From Ostrinia nubilalis (lineage: Eukaryota > Arthropoda > Insecta > Lepidoptera > Crambidae), in contig NW_026973566.1 of the NCBI RefSeq assembly GCF_963855985.1, forward strand, positions 1,178,001-1,242,000: a stretch of DNA of 64,000 nt. The letters run 5' to 3'. Position 1 is the first letter of the stretch. Every line of letters starts with the position of its first letter. Positions 1 to 10,014 of this stretch are shown in pieces. A program made the position numbers and the translations under genes. Under the pieces are notes generated by a model. It had not been told where the DNA came from, made no database searches, and saw only the letters and a list, made by a program, of their open reading frames with translations.

Positions 1-1319
1 AATAAAAACATGTTCTGTTCAGTTATTGTCTCTAAATCTGTTCTACGTAATGTAAACTTAGAAGATTGCCCATATTAATTCACTTTAAGAAAGTCAAAAA
101 CATTTACCGACTTACCACTTTAGTGGAGCGATTACAAAAATAGTGGCCTATTTAAGTACATGTTTTTTTTGTATTATTATGAATGTCCAGAAAACTGCGC
201 AGTTTTTTAAATTATTTTAGACCTATGAAAGTTTTCATTTATTATTATTTAAACATTTAAGTTGAAATTTTGAGAATGTTCTGCTAAAAGCATTTTTTTT
301 ATGTTTCTAGCAAAAATTTTGAATCTTGCATCAAAGATAGGAAGGTGAATATTTTTTTCAAACATTTGCAATTAATAGCGATATTGTCAAAATAAAGAAA
401 TCTGAGATAAGTCAACCCGAAATAAAGATAAGTTTTTTTAAAGCCTACTAGGTCATGAAATTGAAAAAAAGTTACAAAATTATTGATAACTTCTAAGCTA
501 CGAAAAAGCCGCGGGCAAAAGCGTGTAATATTATAATATTATCATTATGTACTAATGAATTCCACTACTTTATATAAAGATATTAACGAAACACTTTAGA
601 TATTCAACTTTGTACTCATTTCGATACGGACCATATGAACATTATAATGTACACAGCATTCACCAGTACATTTTCCAAGTCGATCATTAAATTCAAGCAA
701 ACCGCTATTACTGTATTCGCCATACATCCTTCAGATCAGCGCACAACGCTGCAATGCACTATTGCTGTATGATTACTTTTGCACTTTTTACCGGAATAAA
801 ACCACAATGGACTCTTACGGAACCGACTTTCAATGTATGAAGCGGCAATATGTATTTCTACCTTTTTTAAGGTATATTCTAAGCACTATAACCTTATGCA
901 CATTATATGTTACTCCAGAAAAAATAACGCATCGTTTGATATACAAACCATTTGGATACGCCTCGTAGTTTAGTTATTATTCAAAAATTTCACTAAATCT
1001 CTTCTCCTGTAAAATTGTTTTTTGTCGATTGCGGCTTTATTCCAGGCACCCATCGATATTTGAGCTAAGCATGAATATAAACAATGAGCAAATTCTAATC
1101 ATTAGCGAAACAGATTCTACTTTAATTAACTTAGCTACTACAAGTACTACATATTTCTGTTAACAATCTAGTAGGCACGGGAAGCGTGCATGGGACGATA
1201 CAACGCGATGTCCAGTCAGTTCCGTGTTACGGAAGCAGACCTTACCATCGCGGTGTGTGCAAGTTCAATCCGGCGGGCGCATCGTGTTCCGTGGTACGGA
1301 AGCGCGGAGCGTCGCGGAC
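1..1319. other. AT-rich non-coding flank
   Basis: There is no convincing gene here. The stretch is AT-rich with scattered stops in all frames and holds one recognisable repeat (250-508, listed separately). The last 170 bases (from about 1150) turn abruptly GC-rich and form the pre-insertion flank of the Jockey element. That flank resumes at 6960 after the element and its target duplication. A 68-codon open frame at 762-968 has no recognisable motif and I do not call it. Confidence 0.6.
250..508 (+). repeat. Truncated arm of a TACAGGGTGT-family repeat
   Basis: This segment matches, in reverse complement, the inner part of the long inverted arm at 35100-35362 and, in the same sense, part of 37010-37150. 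Shared blocks include TCTGCTAAAAGCAT, GAAATCTGAGA and AACTTCTAA. The outer tip with the ACAGGGTGT end is missing, and the segment stops at a short GC-rich tract near 510, so this is a decayed or truncated copy. Confidence 0.6.
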
Positions 1320-1703
1320 GAACTGTCTGCTAGTTTTTTTTTTTTTTTTTTTTTGAAGGGACGCGCGCTGGTAGCTTGAAGAGCTTTTCCAACTTCACCG
1401 GGCAGAGTGGCGAGTACAGAAGGTACTCTAGCCGTTTGGCGATCGTCGGTGCGCGTGCCGACGAGGCCGAGTGTGGGCTTCGCGAAGCGAAGCCCAGGCT
1501 CGTCCGCGTCGGTCGCAGACCGACGTTCGCGATCGGGCCGTATCGAGCGCATAAGGCGCCCGATCAGTGGCGAACCCAACTAGAGGGTTGCCCACCGTGG
1601 TGTTGGACCAAAGTCCAGCCTACGGCGGGCTTACTCTAGTGGGCCCGATCGAGGGGGACTACGGACGCGGCCTGAGGGCGCCACGGTAGGCTCGGACCTC
1701 GGC

Positions 1704-3958
1704 TCAGGCCGTGTCCGGGGGACGGATTGGGGAGAACCGGCCCGGTACATGTCTGTACCGTCCGAAATGGAAGGCAGGGCCTCGTACTCGCCGGCGAGTA
1801 CGGTGTAACGAGCTACTGTGTTGTGGAGTAGTTGGCGTGCTTAAGGCAGTGATGTCTGTGTTCAGAAATTCGGTAATAGGATCGTCCGGGTCGTCTAGGA
1901 CATGCCTAGGTCGTCGGTATTGGGCAGCGACATCTTTCTGGGGTGTATACGTGGCGGCGCTAACGATAAGAGGGTTCTTGTGGTTGATCGCTTTATCAAA
2001 GTAGCGGCGAGAGGCTTCTTTCATAAAGTGATCAATCGATGGGATCTCGAAATCTCTATGGAGATTCGTATTACGCACGAACCACGGGGCATCCGCGGCT
2101 CGGCGTAAGAATTTGTTTTGGAGGGTCTGGAATTTCTTAAGGTCTGTGCAGGAAGTGTGAGCAAACACCGGACTGGCGTAAGTCAACACTGGACGGATGC
2201 AGGTTTTGTAAATTGTCAACTTATTTCTAAGTGACAATTTACTTTTCCTTCCAACTAGGTGGTAGAGTCGGTGGATGTAGTGGTTTGCACGGCTCAAGAC
2301 GCGTCTGAGGTGCGGAGCGAACGTTAATCTCTGGTCGAGGGTGACACCTAAGTATTTGGCCTCACTTTTCCAAGGAATAGTTTGGTCAAATAAGGTGAGA
2401 TGGATGGGGACATTAGGACGAGTGCAAACCGGAGGACGTTTCGCAGACAAAGCCCTAGAAAAGTACACTGCTGCACTTTTTTCAGGATTTACCTCGATAC
2501 GCCACTTCCTGAACCATTCGCCTAATTGTGTGACTGCGCGTTGGAGCGCCAAGATGATGTAATTCCGATTACGTCCGGACTTGTAGAGTGCGGTGTCGTC
2601 CGCAAAGAGGGCTAAATCCGTATGCGGATATTTGGGGATGTCATTGACGTACAATGAAAAGAGGATGGGCGAGAGCACGGAGCCCTGGGGGACTCCGGCT
2701 CTTATGGGGCGGGGGGAAGAGAGGGAGCCATCTACTCGGTAACGAAAGGTGCGATTCGATAAAAAGTCACGTAAGATGTGCACGAGACTGTCCGGCACAC
2801 CGAGTTCGTAAAGCTTGTAAATCAAGCCATTGTGCCAGACTTTATCGAATGCCTTCGCTACGTCGAAGAATAGCACTCCTGTCCCTACGGGTGGCTTAGC
2901 AGTGAGGCCGCTAAGTATGTGCTCCGTTAAGCGGTGCACCTGTTGTACGCAGGAATGTGAGGCGCGGAAGCCAAACTGTTCGTTTATTAAGAGATTATTA
3001 GAAAAAACATAATCTCTTAATCGAGAGACAATTATACGTTCGTATAACTTACCCATGGTCTTTAAGAGACTGATGGGTCTGTAGCTTGTGGGGTCAGCCA
3101 GTTTCTTACCGGGCTTCGGGATGCCAATGACTTCTGCCTCTTTCCACGCGTCGGGAAAGATGCAGTGAGACATGGCCGCGTTGAAAATAGCAACTAAGAG
3201 GTATACTAGGGGGGCGGGCAGGGCGCGTAAGACTCTATTAGAGATACGGTCCGGGCCGGGGGCTTTGTTGGGACGGAAACCTTTGATTATCGTTCGCACC
3301 TCGTCGACGTTGGTCGGGTCTAGGGTTGTGGTCGGAGGGAGGGCGGCTCTACGTTCGACTTCGCTGTCCACCATGCGGAGGTGGGCAGAGTCTACTGGGA
3401 GGGTACTGGGGGAGCACTGTGCTTCTAGACTGTCGGCTAGACATTCGGCTTTGGCGTCGTCGTCAAACGCAAGCGTTTGATCGGGACGTAAAAGCGGTGG
3501 CGTGGACGCTACGGTGTCGGACTTAAAGGCTCTCGTCAACTTCCAATAGGCTTGGTGAGATGGCGAGATTTCTTTAAGTAGATCATCCCACTGATTGTTA
3601 CGGAGTTCCGCGATTCGAACCTTGACAGCGCGCTGTAAGGAACGTAGGCGGGCTCTGTTTTCCTCGGTTGGATAAGCGTCGTAATCGCGAGTGGCTGCGT
3701 TCTTTGCCCTCAATAGCTCTCGCGCGTCGTCCGGCAACCTGAGACGGTGGTTAGCCATCGCAGGCACTTGCCTAGACGAGTCGCCAATGGCGACCGAGAT
3801 GTGACTAGTGAGCGCATCGATCGCGTTAATAGTTTCGTGAGGCGAAACTATATCGTCGGGGATTGAGGACAGTTGTGGGCTCTGACAGTTCCCAAGTTTT
3901 ACCTTGAGTTTGTCCCAGTCCACAACTGTCTTCATAGTGGGTGTAGACTCAGGAGAGC
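1704..3958 (-). pseudogene. Jockey LINE ORF2, reverse transcriptase part
   Basis: This is the reverse transcriptase half of ORF2. It copies element RNA at a nicked chromosomal target. In the 743-residue open frame (from 3935), the palm motifs are FDVAKAFDKV (about 357-366, catalytic Asp), AGVPQGSVLSPILF (about 413-426) and LFADDTALY (about 443-451, the FADD box). The thumb and C-terminal region follow to a stop at 1704. The last bit of the endonuclease, including the conserved SDHRPVVL motif, lies just upstream in this same frame but out of frame with the rest of the endonuclease. Only that one-base slip separates the two halves. All catalytic RT residues are present. The 3' UTR is about 350 nt. 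Confidence 0.85.
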
Positions 3959-4645
3959 CTAGTTGGAGTACGACCGGGCGATGGTCAGAAGCTCAGTGAG
4001 CGCGTGCATGGTTTCTATAGAGTGTAGGCGGAGGCCTATATTCTTTAGAATTGCCATGTCAAGAATGTCGGGCCGATGCTCGACATTGTAAGGATAGTGA
4101 GTGGGCGTCATAGGGACTAAGATATCAAAAATGAGTTCCTCAGAGAGTTCGCTTAGCATCATGCCGTTGGCAGTGGATGTTACGCAACCCCAATGAGTGT
4201 GTTTGCTATTAAAGTCGCCGCCAAGAATGACTGCACTATTCATAGCAAACAGGGCCTCAAAGTCGCTCCTTAAGGGAGTCTTGTTCGGGGAGAGGTAAAC
4301 CGAGCCGATGAGGATGGGCTCGTGTCCAGTCATGGCTAGCCGACAAAGGGAGACTTCTAGGTTAGAGAGAGAAGGGGGATCGACTAAAGCACAGTGCAGA
4401 GAACGCTTATAGTAAATAAGCGTGCCGCCGCCACGTGTGGGCCTATCGTGTCTAATGATATTGTAGTTCGCTATCCTAGGATTGCGAATAGAGGGTGTTA
4501 GGAGGGTCTCTTGAACCAGAAAGATGTCGACCTGGTGGTCGGTAAGGAACTGAGTAACCTCGTCCTTCTGCTGTCTAAGACCGTTAGCGTTGAAAAAAGC
4601 TAAGGTGATTGACCGGGGTTTGATCCTAGCGGTGGGATTAGCCAT
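3959..4645 (-). pseudogene. Jockey LINE ORF2, APE-type endonuclease part
   Basis: This is the apurinic-like endonuclease domain that nicks target DNA to prime reverse transcription. Counting from the chosen ATG at 4645-4643, it runs about 228 residues. Visible APE motifs are FFNANGL (Asn), LVQETLL (catalytic Glu) and ILGGDFNSKH (Asp/Asn). The final SDHRPVVL motif is displaced into the next frame by a one-base shift near 3960, so this copy cannot make a full ORF2 protein from one frame. I chose the ATG at 4645 because it overlaps the ORF1 stop as TAATG; the frame is open a further 11 codons upstream without an ATG. Confidence 0.85.
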
Positions 4646-4647
4646 TA
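4643..4647 (-). promoter_or_regulatory. TAATG stop/start overlap between ORF1 and ORF2
   Basis: On the minus strand the ORF1 stop TAA (4647-4645) and the first ATG of ORF2 (4645-4643) share one base. UAAUG overlaps support coupled termination and reinitiation in the silkworm LINE SART1, which is established for that element. Use of the same mechanism here is inferred. Confidence 0.7.
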
Positions 4648-6360
4648 CGGAGCGTGGAAAGAGGAGATAGCGTAGCAAAAGTCTACGTGTTCGGCGAGGA
4701 TAGATAACCTATCCATGATGTTGCCTTCGCCATTAGTCGCGCGCAGTTTTGCGGCGATCACAAACATCTCGCCGACATTAATTTGGCCAAAGAAGTCTCT
4801 GACCAATTTAATGTCAGACGCAGGTGAATGTGTAGGCTGGGGCTTGGCCTGAGGGGCCGGGACTTTGTGGGCCGGTGCCTTAAGGGCAGAGGGACTAGGG
4901 TTAGGCGCCTGGTAGGTAGGTGCCTTTGGCGTAGCCTTAGGGGCTGGGTGGGGTTGAGGAGCCTGCTGGGGCGCGGGTGGGGCCACAGCTGTCTGGGCGG
5001 GTGCGGGAGTAAGGCTGGCAGCCTGGGTGTAGGCCAGAGGCCTAGCCCAAGCATTGGGCCTGTTGGGGCGGAGGCTAGGAGCCTCACTTGCTACCGCAAA
5101 GTTGCGAGTAGCATTGATCTGCCTGGGGGCAGAGGGGATGGGGGCACGCGGCTGAGTGCGTGGGGCCCGGGGACAACCGCGATAATTCGCAGGATGACCC
5201 TGGCTACCACACAGTATGCAGCTCGGTGGTTCGGTGGCTGTGGCCTTGTCACGGACACAGTCGGCTGTGCCGTGATCGCCTAGGCACTTGACGCACCTAG
5301 GACGGGCGTGACAATTACGGGCAGCGTGTCCGTAATGTTGACAGCGGTGGCACTGGCCGGGAGCGCCGCGCTTTCGGGGTGGCTCAACTTTGAGCCCGGA
5401 GATGAAGCAAACCGTTTTCAGATTGAAAATCGATTTCGCTTCGTTGGAATAGTCCAAGACTACTTGGACAAGGTCAAATGGCTCGCGTGTACGAGTCCTG
5501 TACAGCCGATGAACCTGTTTGACGGGAAAGTTTTGTGCCTTGAGGTCGGCCAAGATGGAGGCGGAGTCTAGCTCCTTGGGAATGCCACGGATAACAACCC
5601 GCAGCTCCCTTTCCTCCTCACGGGGAAAAGTATGATAACCGATACGGTTCTCATCTAGGAAGCGGGTTAGGGCTCGGTGCTCGTCTGAGGTGGACAAGGA
5701 CACCTTAATGCCTACATTGCACGACTTAGCGTGCGAGAAATTGATGTGGCGCTCCTTGAGCGCGCCGGAAATCTTGTTCCAGGACGCCTTGTCCTGGACA
5801 AAGACCGGGGGGACTCTGGCAGTCCGTCCGGTGCTCGACTGCGAGCCGGAGGGCTGGGAAGATTGCGAGGGCTGAGAGAGGCCCGAGTTGGCCTTCAGCG
5901 CCTTCGCAGGGGGGGAAGGAGGGGGAGAGGCCGCGGATTTGCGGGTCCTCTTCGAACGACTGACGGTGGTGAAGCCATCGTCGTCGGCGTCCGAGACGGG
6001 AACATCGCACTCCATGTCCCTACTGGGGGCATGGGATTGGTGCTCTATGATAATAGAGTTCTCGTTCGTGAGCGGGATTGGTAGCGGGGCCGAGTTCGGA
6101 TCGCACATGGCGTCCTCGGGACATGAAGGGGAAGCAGGCTCCTCATAGACGGAGCTTGCGAGGGTCTTTGCCCGTATGTGGGCTTTAAACCCGGAGAGGA
6201 CCTCCGGGTGAGTGGCCCGGAGAAACTTTAAAAGTTCCTCCGTGTCCATGGCATGGAGTTGAGTTTCGCGACGCGTGAATCTACGCCGGTTCGCAAGTCG
6301 CAACCACCGAGAAGAGCCGGCAAGAAACTCGGTGGTTATAGCGGTGTGTAAGTCCCGCAC
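4645..6360 (-). CDS. Jockey LINE ORF1 (gag-like, three zinc knuckles)
   Basis: This is the nucleic-acid-binding protein of the LINE, which coats element RNA. The open frame has 571 codons. The likelier start is the second Met (residue 38, ATG at 6249), where the sequence becomes gag-like. Residues about 120-190 are Ser/Pro-rich and low in complexity. About 250-325 resembles the PRE_C2HC region of X-element/Jockey gag. Three zinc knuckles follow: C337-C340-H345-C350, C356-C359-H363-C368 and C381-C384-H389-C396; the second (CX2CX3HX4C) and third (CX2CX4HX6C) have non-standard spacing. A long Pro/Ala-rich spacer (about 400-510) and a conserved-looking C-terminal tail complete it. The frame is intact, with no internal stop. 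Confidence 0.9.
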   Translation of the reverse strand: MRDLHTAITTEFLAGSSRWLRLANRRRFTRRETQLHAMDTEELLKFLRATHPEVLSGFKAHIRAKTLASSVYEEPASPSCPEDAMCDPNSAPLPIPLTNENSIIIEHQSHAPSRDMECDVPVSDADDDGFTTVSRSKRTRKSAASPPPSPPAKALKANSGLSQPSQSSQPSGSQSSTGRTARVPPVFVQDKASWNKISGALKERHINFSHAKSCNVGIKVSLSTSDEHRALTRFLDENRIGYHTFPREEERELRVVIRGIPKELDSASILADLKAQNFPVKQVHRLYRTRTREPFDLVQVVLDYSNEAKSIFNLKTVCFISGLKVEPPRKRGAPGQCHRCQHYGHAARNCHARPRCVKCLGDHGTADCVRDKATATEPPSCILCGSQGHPANYRGCPRAPRTQPRAPIPSAPRQINATRNFAVASEAPSLRPNRPNAWARPLAYTQAASLTPAPAQTAVAPPAPQQAPQPHPAPKATPKAPTYQAPNPSPSALKAPAHKVPAPQAKPQPTHSPASDIKLVRDFFGQINVGEMFVIAAKLRATNGEGNIMDRLSILAEHVDFCYAISSFHAP

Positions 6361-6945
6361 AGTCGGTGTAAACCGTGCGGGGTGAGTGGGAAAAGTGTGC
6401 CCTAACCAATGTAACTACGCCGCAACGTAGCAACGCCGCGACGTAGGGTGAGTACCTACTCCTAGCAGTCCTTCAGGAGGGCCCCGGTCGCAAAAACAAC
6501 CAGGGATACGCTCCTTCAGGGATGAAAAGTAGGGAGGGGTAGGGGGGGTCACGCCCGGCAGTGAAAAGACTGTGAAACCGAGTGTCTCAAGGGCGAGGAG
6601 GAACGCCTCACCCTCTCAAACGTGCCTTCCAGGAGGCCAAGGTTCACAGCCTAATATACCGGCGGCGGCAGGAAATTTCAGCGCCTTGAAAAAGGCACTG
6701 TCGGTCGCTCCCAATCGAACCGAACCGCCTTTAGAAAGGCGTTTAACTACGCTTGTTCGTTATCACCGTTAGGTATCCCAAGCGCAGCCGCGGGCAAGCC
6801 ACGTAATTGTGACAAAACACCACAGAAACAAGACTCGCAGAGCGAAGGCGATAAGCTCGAGGAACTCGGAGCGCAGCGCATGCGAGCGGGCGGGCGAGGC
6901 GGAGCGCACGTCCGTACCGTGCGAGCGATGCGAAGCGAATCTCTC
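6361..6945 (-). other. 5' UTR of the Jockey LINE
   Basis: This 585-nt GC-rich leader lies between the 5' target duplication and ORF1. The longer overlapping open frames here carry no recognisable domain. In LINEs of this clade the internal promoter sits in the first bases of the 5' end (around 6945 here), which is a family expectation and not something I can demonstrate. Confidence 0.6.
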
Positions 6946-6959
6946 GAACTGTCTGCTAG

Positions 6960-7074
6960 GCCAGCTCGCACGCCTTTTATAGCCAGCCGGTGAGCGCGTG
7001 TGACCACAGTGACGCACGCGACCGGCGAGCGGGGTCTCGGGGTAGGTAGGGTAAACCGGCTGCGCGTACGCATA
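6960..7074. other. GC-rich pre-insertion flank with a TATA-like box
   Basis: This short flank lies between the Jockey target duplication and the Harbinger-like element. On the minus strand it contains CTATAAAAGG about 25 bases upstream of the duplicated target CTAGCAGACAGTTC. That spacing resembles a core promoter into which the LINE inserted. Whether it was a promoter of an older element is unknown. Confidence 0.35.
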
Positions 7075-7189
7075 GGCCGGGTTCCCACTATGCCGGACCG
7101 GCATTTCTGCCGGAAACCGGACACCGGACAAGGGTGTTCACATTACACCGGATCACTGGATCCGGGGGCCCGAATATTTAAAAAACTCA

Positions 7190-7368
7190 CCGTACTGTTT
7201 TCTTTCCTTTTCGTCTAGTTCGTCGAAGTTTGGTTTAAGTATTAAACATACTTCACGCCATGCTGTTAACTTTAAGTTCTTGTTTTTATAGACATCTTCG
7301 GTCTTGTCCCACAGAACAGGTCTCTCTTGGACAAGCGTTATTAAAGTTTCTATTTGGATGTCGTCCAT
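7190..7368 (-). pseudogene. First exon of a MADF-domain DNA-binding protein
   Basis: An ATG in good context (7368) opens about 60 codons that read as the N-terminal half of a MADF (Myb/SANT-like) domain. The pattern IETLITLVQERPVLWDK, then WREV and a lysine-rich end, is visible. The frame reaches a consensus splice donor (GTGAGT, minus strand, near 7187), so this looks like exon 1 of a two-exon gene. MADF proteins accompany Harbinger transposases and help target their ends; that role is family knowledge. The downstream exons are absent, so the gene is a remnant inside a non-autonomous element. Confidence 0.7.
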
Positions 7369-7655
7369 GGTACACGTCTACTTTACTCAGAAAATGCGAG
7401 CCGAATGAAGTGCGGTGAGCACGGGCGGGGCGGGGCGGGAAGCACGGGCGCGGCGGGGTGGGCCGCAACTCGTTCACATTACTCCGGTCCGGTGATTTTG
7501 CCGGCATTTTGTAGCGACAAAACGCTCGGTAAAAATGCCGGGCTCGGCGAAAGAGCCGGATCCGGGATAATGTGAACAGCTTCATACAATTTGTACCGCC
7601 GCTAGGCCTTCCGGCGATTTTACCGGACCGGGAGATCTGCCGGTCCGGCATAGTG

Positions 7656-7863
7656 TCGCTGTTAACCCTAACAAATGCCAGGCGATAATTTTATCGGTAG
7701 CCAACGTCAACTGTGCCGTTTAAATCTGGATGGTGTCGCTTCTGTCGCCTATAACGGTGTCGATATACCATACTGTACCAGTGTTAAAAATTTGGGTCTA
7801 TATCTCGATTCTACTCTAAGCTGGACGACACATGTTTCCGAGGTTAGTCGAAGGGTCACCGCC
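7656..7863 (+). pseudogene. LINE reverse transcriptase fragment, upstream half
   Basis: The reading frame here ends with the KNLGLYLDSTLSW motif that follows the RT palm in CR1/Jockey-type proteins. It then breaks exactly at the 8-bp target duplication TCACCGCC of the hAT element. The same frame continues at 10015 after removal of the insert and one duplication copy. The upstream palm domain is missing because the LINE is 5'-truncated. Confidence 0.8.
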
Positions 7864-8108
7864 TAGACATGCGCGCCGGTCGAAAAAAATCGGGCGGCGG
7901 CGCGCCACGAAAAAATGCACGGCGGCGGCGTAACGCCGGCGGCGTGGGATTTTTCAACTTTGCATATTAAGACGTATAATGAAAAACCACCCTTAAACGA
8001 AAGGACTTTATTAAGTAAACTAATAAAATGACTCAATCACTTTTCTTGACAGAAATATTTTGTTTGCAACTTTTATAGTTGTCGTGCACAAAAATTATTT
8101 TATTCACC

Positions 8109-9822
8109 CTAAATGGACTCCTTGGACCTTTTGGCTGTAAAAAGCAATCCAGCAACCGAAAACGCTCTTTCGCTCGGAGTGCTGGTTGCTGGAATGCATA
8201 ACAGAGCCTGAGCTAATGACGATAAACGCGGGTAGGCAGATTGTCTGGTTTGCCAGTAGGACAAGATGTCCCCGTCTTTAAGTTCCGCAGGATCAGCAGT
8301 AGCTAGGTATTTCCAAGCTTCCTGGTCAACAGCATCATCGAAGCCGGAACCATGAGAACTGTGTTGCATGCTGTATTTGCGCGAGAGTTGGGAAAGTATT
8401 GAAACTTTACTTGTACTCTGGCTCGGCTGGGCAGCGTTCGGGAAGCTTCGCAATATTCTGACGTCCGAAATACCGCAGTGTCTCAAGTCAAAAGTCTTTG
8501 ACCAGTGTGTGTTGCCAGTGATGGTATACGGATCTGTCTGAGACGTGATCGCTTACTAAGGGCCTCATAAGAAGGCTCAAGGTCACCCAAAGAGCGATGG
8601 AGCGTGCTATGCTCGGAGTTTCCCTGAGCTTCGGAGTTTTGAATCAGAAATGAGGAGATCCGTAGGGGAACCAGTGTGACTGACATAGCCCGCAGAATCG
8701 CTAAAATCAAGTGGCAGTGGGCGAGGCACATAGCTCGAAGAGCTGATGGCCGCTGGGGCAGGAAAGTTCTTTAGTGGCGACCACGAGCCGGAAGATGTAG
8801 CGTGGGCAGGCCACCCACTAGGTGGACCGACGATCTGGTGAAGGTCGCGGGAAGTGCCTGGATGCGAGCGGCGCAGGACGGGTCTTTGTGGAAATCCTTA
8901 GGGGAGGCTTTTATCCAGCAGTGGACGTCTTTCGGCTGAAACGAACGAACTTTTACTCGCTTCTTCCTGGTGACCCTCCTGGTGTAATAATGGTTGATTA
9001 TGTTCGTAGTAAGGGATTAACTCTTTGGTATATTCTGACAAGAAACCAGCTGGAGTTAATTCGTTAGTAGTCAGATAGAGGTCAACTTCTCCAAGCTTCA
9101 TAAACCTACAGTCTAATAATGCTGCAGCAACAACAGCCTTCCTGGCTGGGAAGCGTGTGTCCAGTTTCATCAACATTTTCCTTTTTAAGGATGTTATTAT
9201 TAGCGACTCGTCATCATCAATCGAATTAAGAACGTCTTTTATTTAGGCTTTAAATATGAGAGCAAGGTTGATTGTGCTCGATTTTGATGCTGATAAAATT
9301 TCAACAATTTGCCGAAACTTGCTCAGAAAATTGCATAAATCCTCTAACAAAATGAACAAAATCCATTCTGCTTGGGAAATTGTCATACCATCTTGCCCTA
9401 TCCGACGTAAGATGCTATTTATTGGGTTCCTATTACAACAGTGCGCCATACTTTCGAGCATTTCTAAAAGACACTGTGCCATCTCGTTAGAGTAGAAGTT
9501 TTAACTGTAGGTATGTTTGCCAAATATCCAAATAAGGCACGAGCTTCTGTCTCTTCTACCACGTCTTTACTGTCTTCAGGGATTGGATCGTTTTCTATCA
9601 CTTGAGAAACAGTCTCCAAAGAGCTTAAGAACTTTTGTTCTTTTTCTGCCTCTCTTGGAAAAACATACCTGACTGTTTTTACTATTTTCTTGCATTTCGT
9701 CACAAGACTTAAAACTTCGGGTGTTTTCTTTATTCAATCAACCGTAACTAAGTTATGGAGACCGTGCCCTAGGCAAAGATGGTTGTCAATATCTGCCAGC
9801 TCCGTTGCCCGCTTCTCATTAG
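8109..9822 (-). pseudogene. hAT transposase (decayed)
   Basis: This is a cut-and-paste transposase on the minus strand, in several pieces. From its N-terminal side, an open stretch near 9822-9720 carries a GHGLHNL-like motif and one in-frame stop. It continues through 9703-9464 and 9482-9243, then 9176-8960. The C-terminal piece 8460-8109 holds the hAT dimerisation domain, including DILSYW and IPATSTPSERAFSVAG. An RTE fragment (about 8463-8952) splits the last two pieces, and several frameshifts separate the others. No N-terminal BED zinc finger is visible. It is inactive. Confidence 0.85.
8463..8952 (+). mobile_element. RTE-type LINE 3' fragment with GAAC repeat tail
   Basis: This is the C-terminal end of an RTE-like endonuclease/RT protein, plus strand, broken by frameshifts and stops. 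Legible pieces read PQCLKSKVFDQCVLPVMVYG, then TDIARRIAKIK, the conserved WQW-GH-AR-DGRWG segment and RWTDDLVKV. It ends in a GAACGAAC tail inside the hAT element. The same tail recurs at 11483-11865, 24118-24192 and 29985-30160, so this is an abundant family. Confidence 0.75.
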
Positions 9823-9845
9823 ATTGATTTTAAACTTGTACCAAG

Positions 9846-9920
9846 AGTAAATACAAATAAGTAGGTAGGTAGGAGTAGGTAGGTAGGAGTAGGTAGAGAC
9901 CTACTCATTTGTATTTACTC
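9846..9920. repeat. Imperfect foldback with GTAGGTAG loop
   Basis: GAGTAAATACAAATAAGTAGG near 9846-9867 pairs with its near-complement CCTACTCATTTGTATTTACTC near 9900-9920. The loop is a short (GTAG)n-like microsatellite. It lies in the non-coding right part of the hAT element. Its function is unknown. Confidence 0.6.
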
Positions 9921-10014
9921 TGCTTGTACTCGGCGCGAATTTTAAACTACCGGCGGCGGCGGCGGCGCGCTGACTCCATATGGCGGCGGCGCGCCGCGGC
10001 GGCGCGCACGTCTA

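Larger units (their letters stand above)
1334..6945 (-). mobile_element. Nearly full-length Jockey-clade LINE
   Basis: This non-LTR retrotransposon is on the minus strand and spans 5.6 kb. The 3' end is a 21-nt A tail, seen as a T run at 1334-1354. The same 14-15 bp, GAACTGTCTGCTAG (optionally with the preceding C), flanks both ends at 1320-1333 and 6946-6959, giving a perfect target-site duplication. In order the element has a GC-rich 5' UTR (about 6945 to 6250), ORF1 with three zinc knuckles, ORF2 with endonuclease and reverse transcriptase, and a short 3' UTR. A single frameshift near 3960 splits ORF2. The PRE_C2HC-type gag and FADD reverse transcriptase fit the Jockey/X-element group. The perfect duplication and almost intact frames suggest recent insertion. 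Confidence 0.9.
7864..10014. mobile_element. hAT transposon with 8-bp TSD TCACCGCC
   Basis: The terminal inverted repeats are TAGACATGCGCG at 7864 and CGCGCACGTCTA ending at 10014. The 8-bp duplication TCACCGCC lies at 7856-7863 and 10015-10022. The insertion sits inside the LINE reverse transcriptase frame, and removing it restores one continuous frame, which confirms the borders. The element encodes a decayed hAT transposase on the minus strand and was later hit by an RTE tail. The terminal 100-150 bases are strikingly rich in CGGCGG and GGCGCGCC. Confidence 0.92.

Noticed and set aside
762..968. 68-codon open frame in AT-rich flank
   Set aside because: No recognisable motif, neighbours or codon pattern; a frame of this length is expected by chance.
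4758..6148. Several long open frames on both strands overlapping the Jockey ORF1
   Set aside because: They are frame shadows of a GC-rich, proline- and alanine-rich gag; none has a domain.
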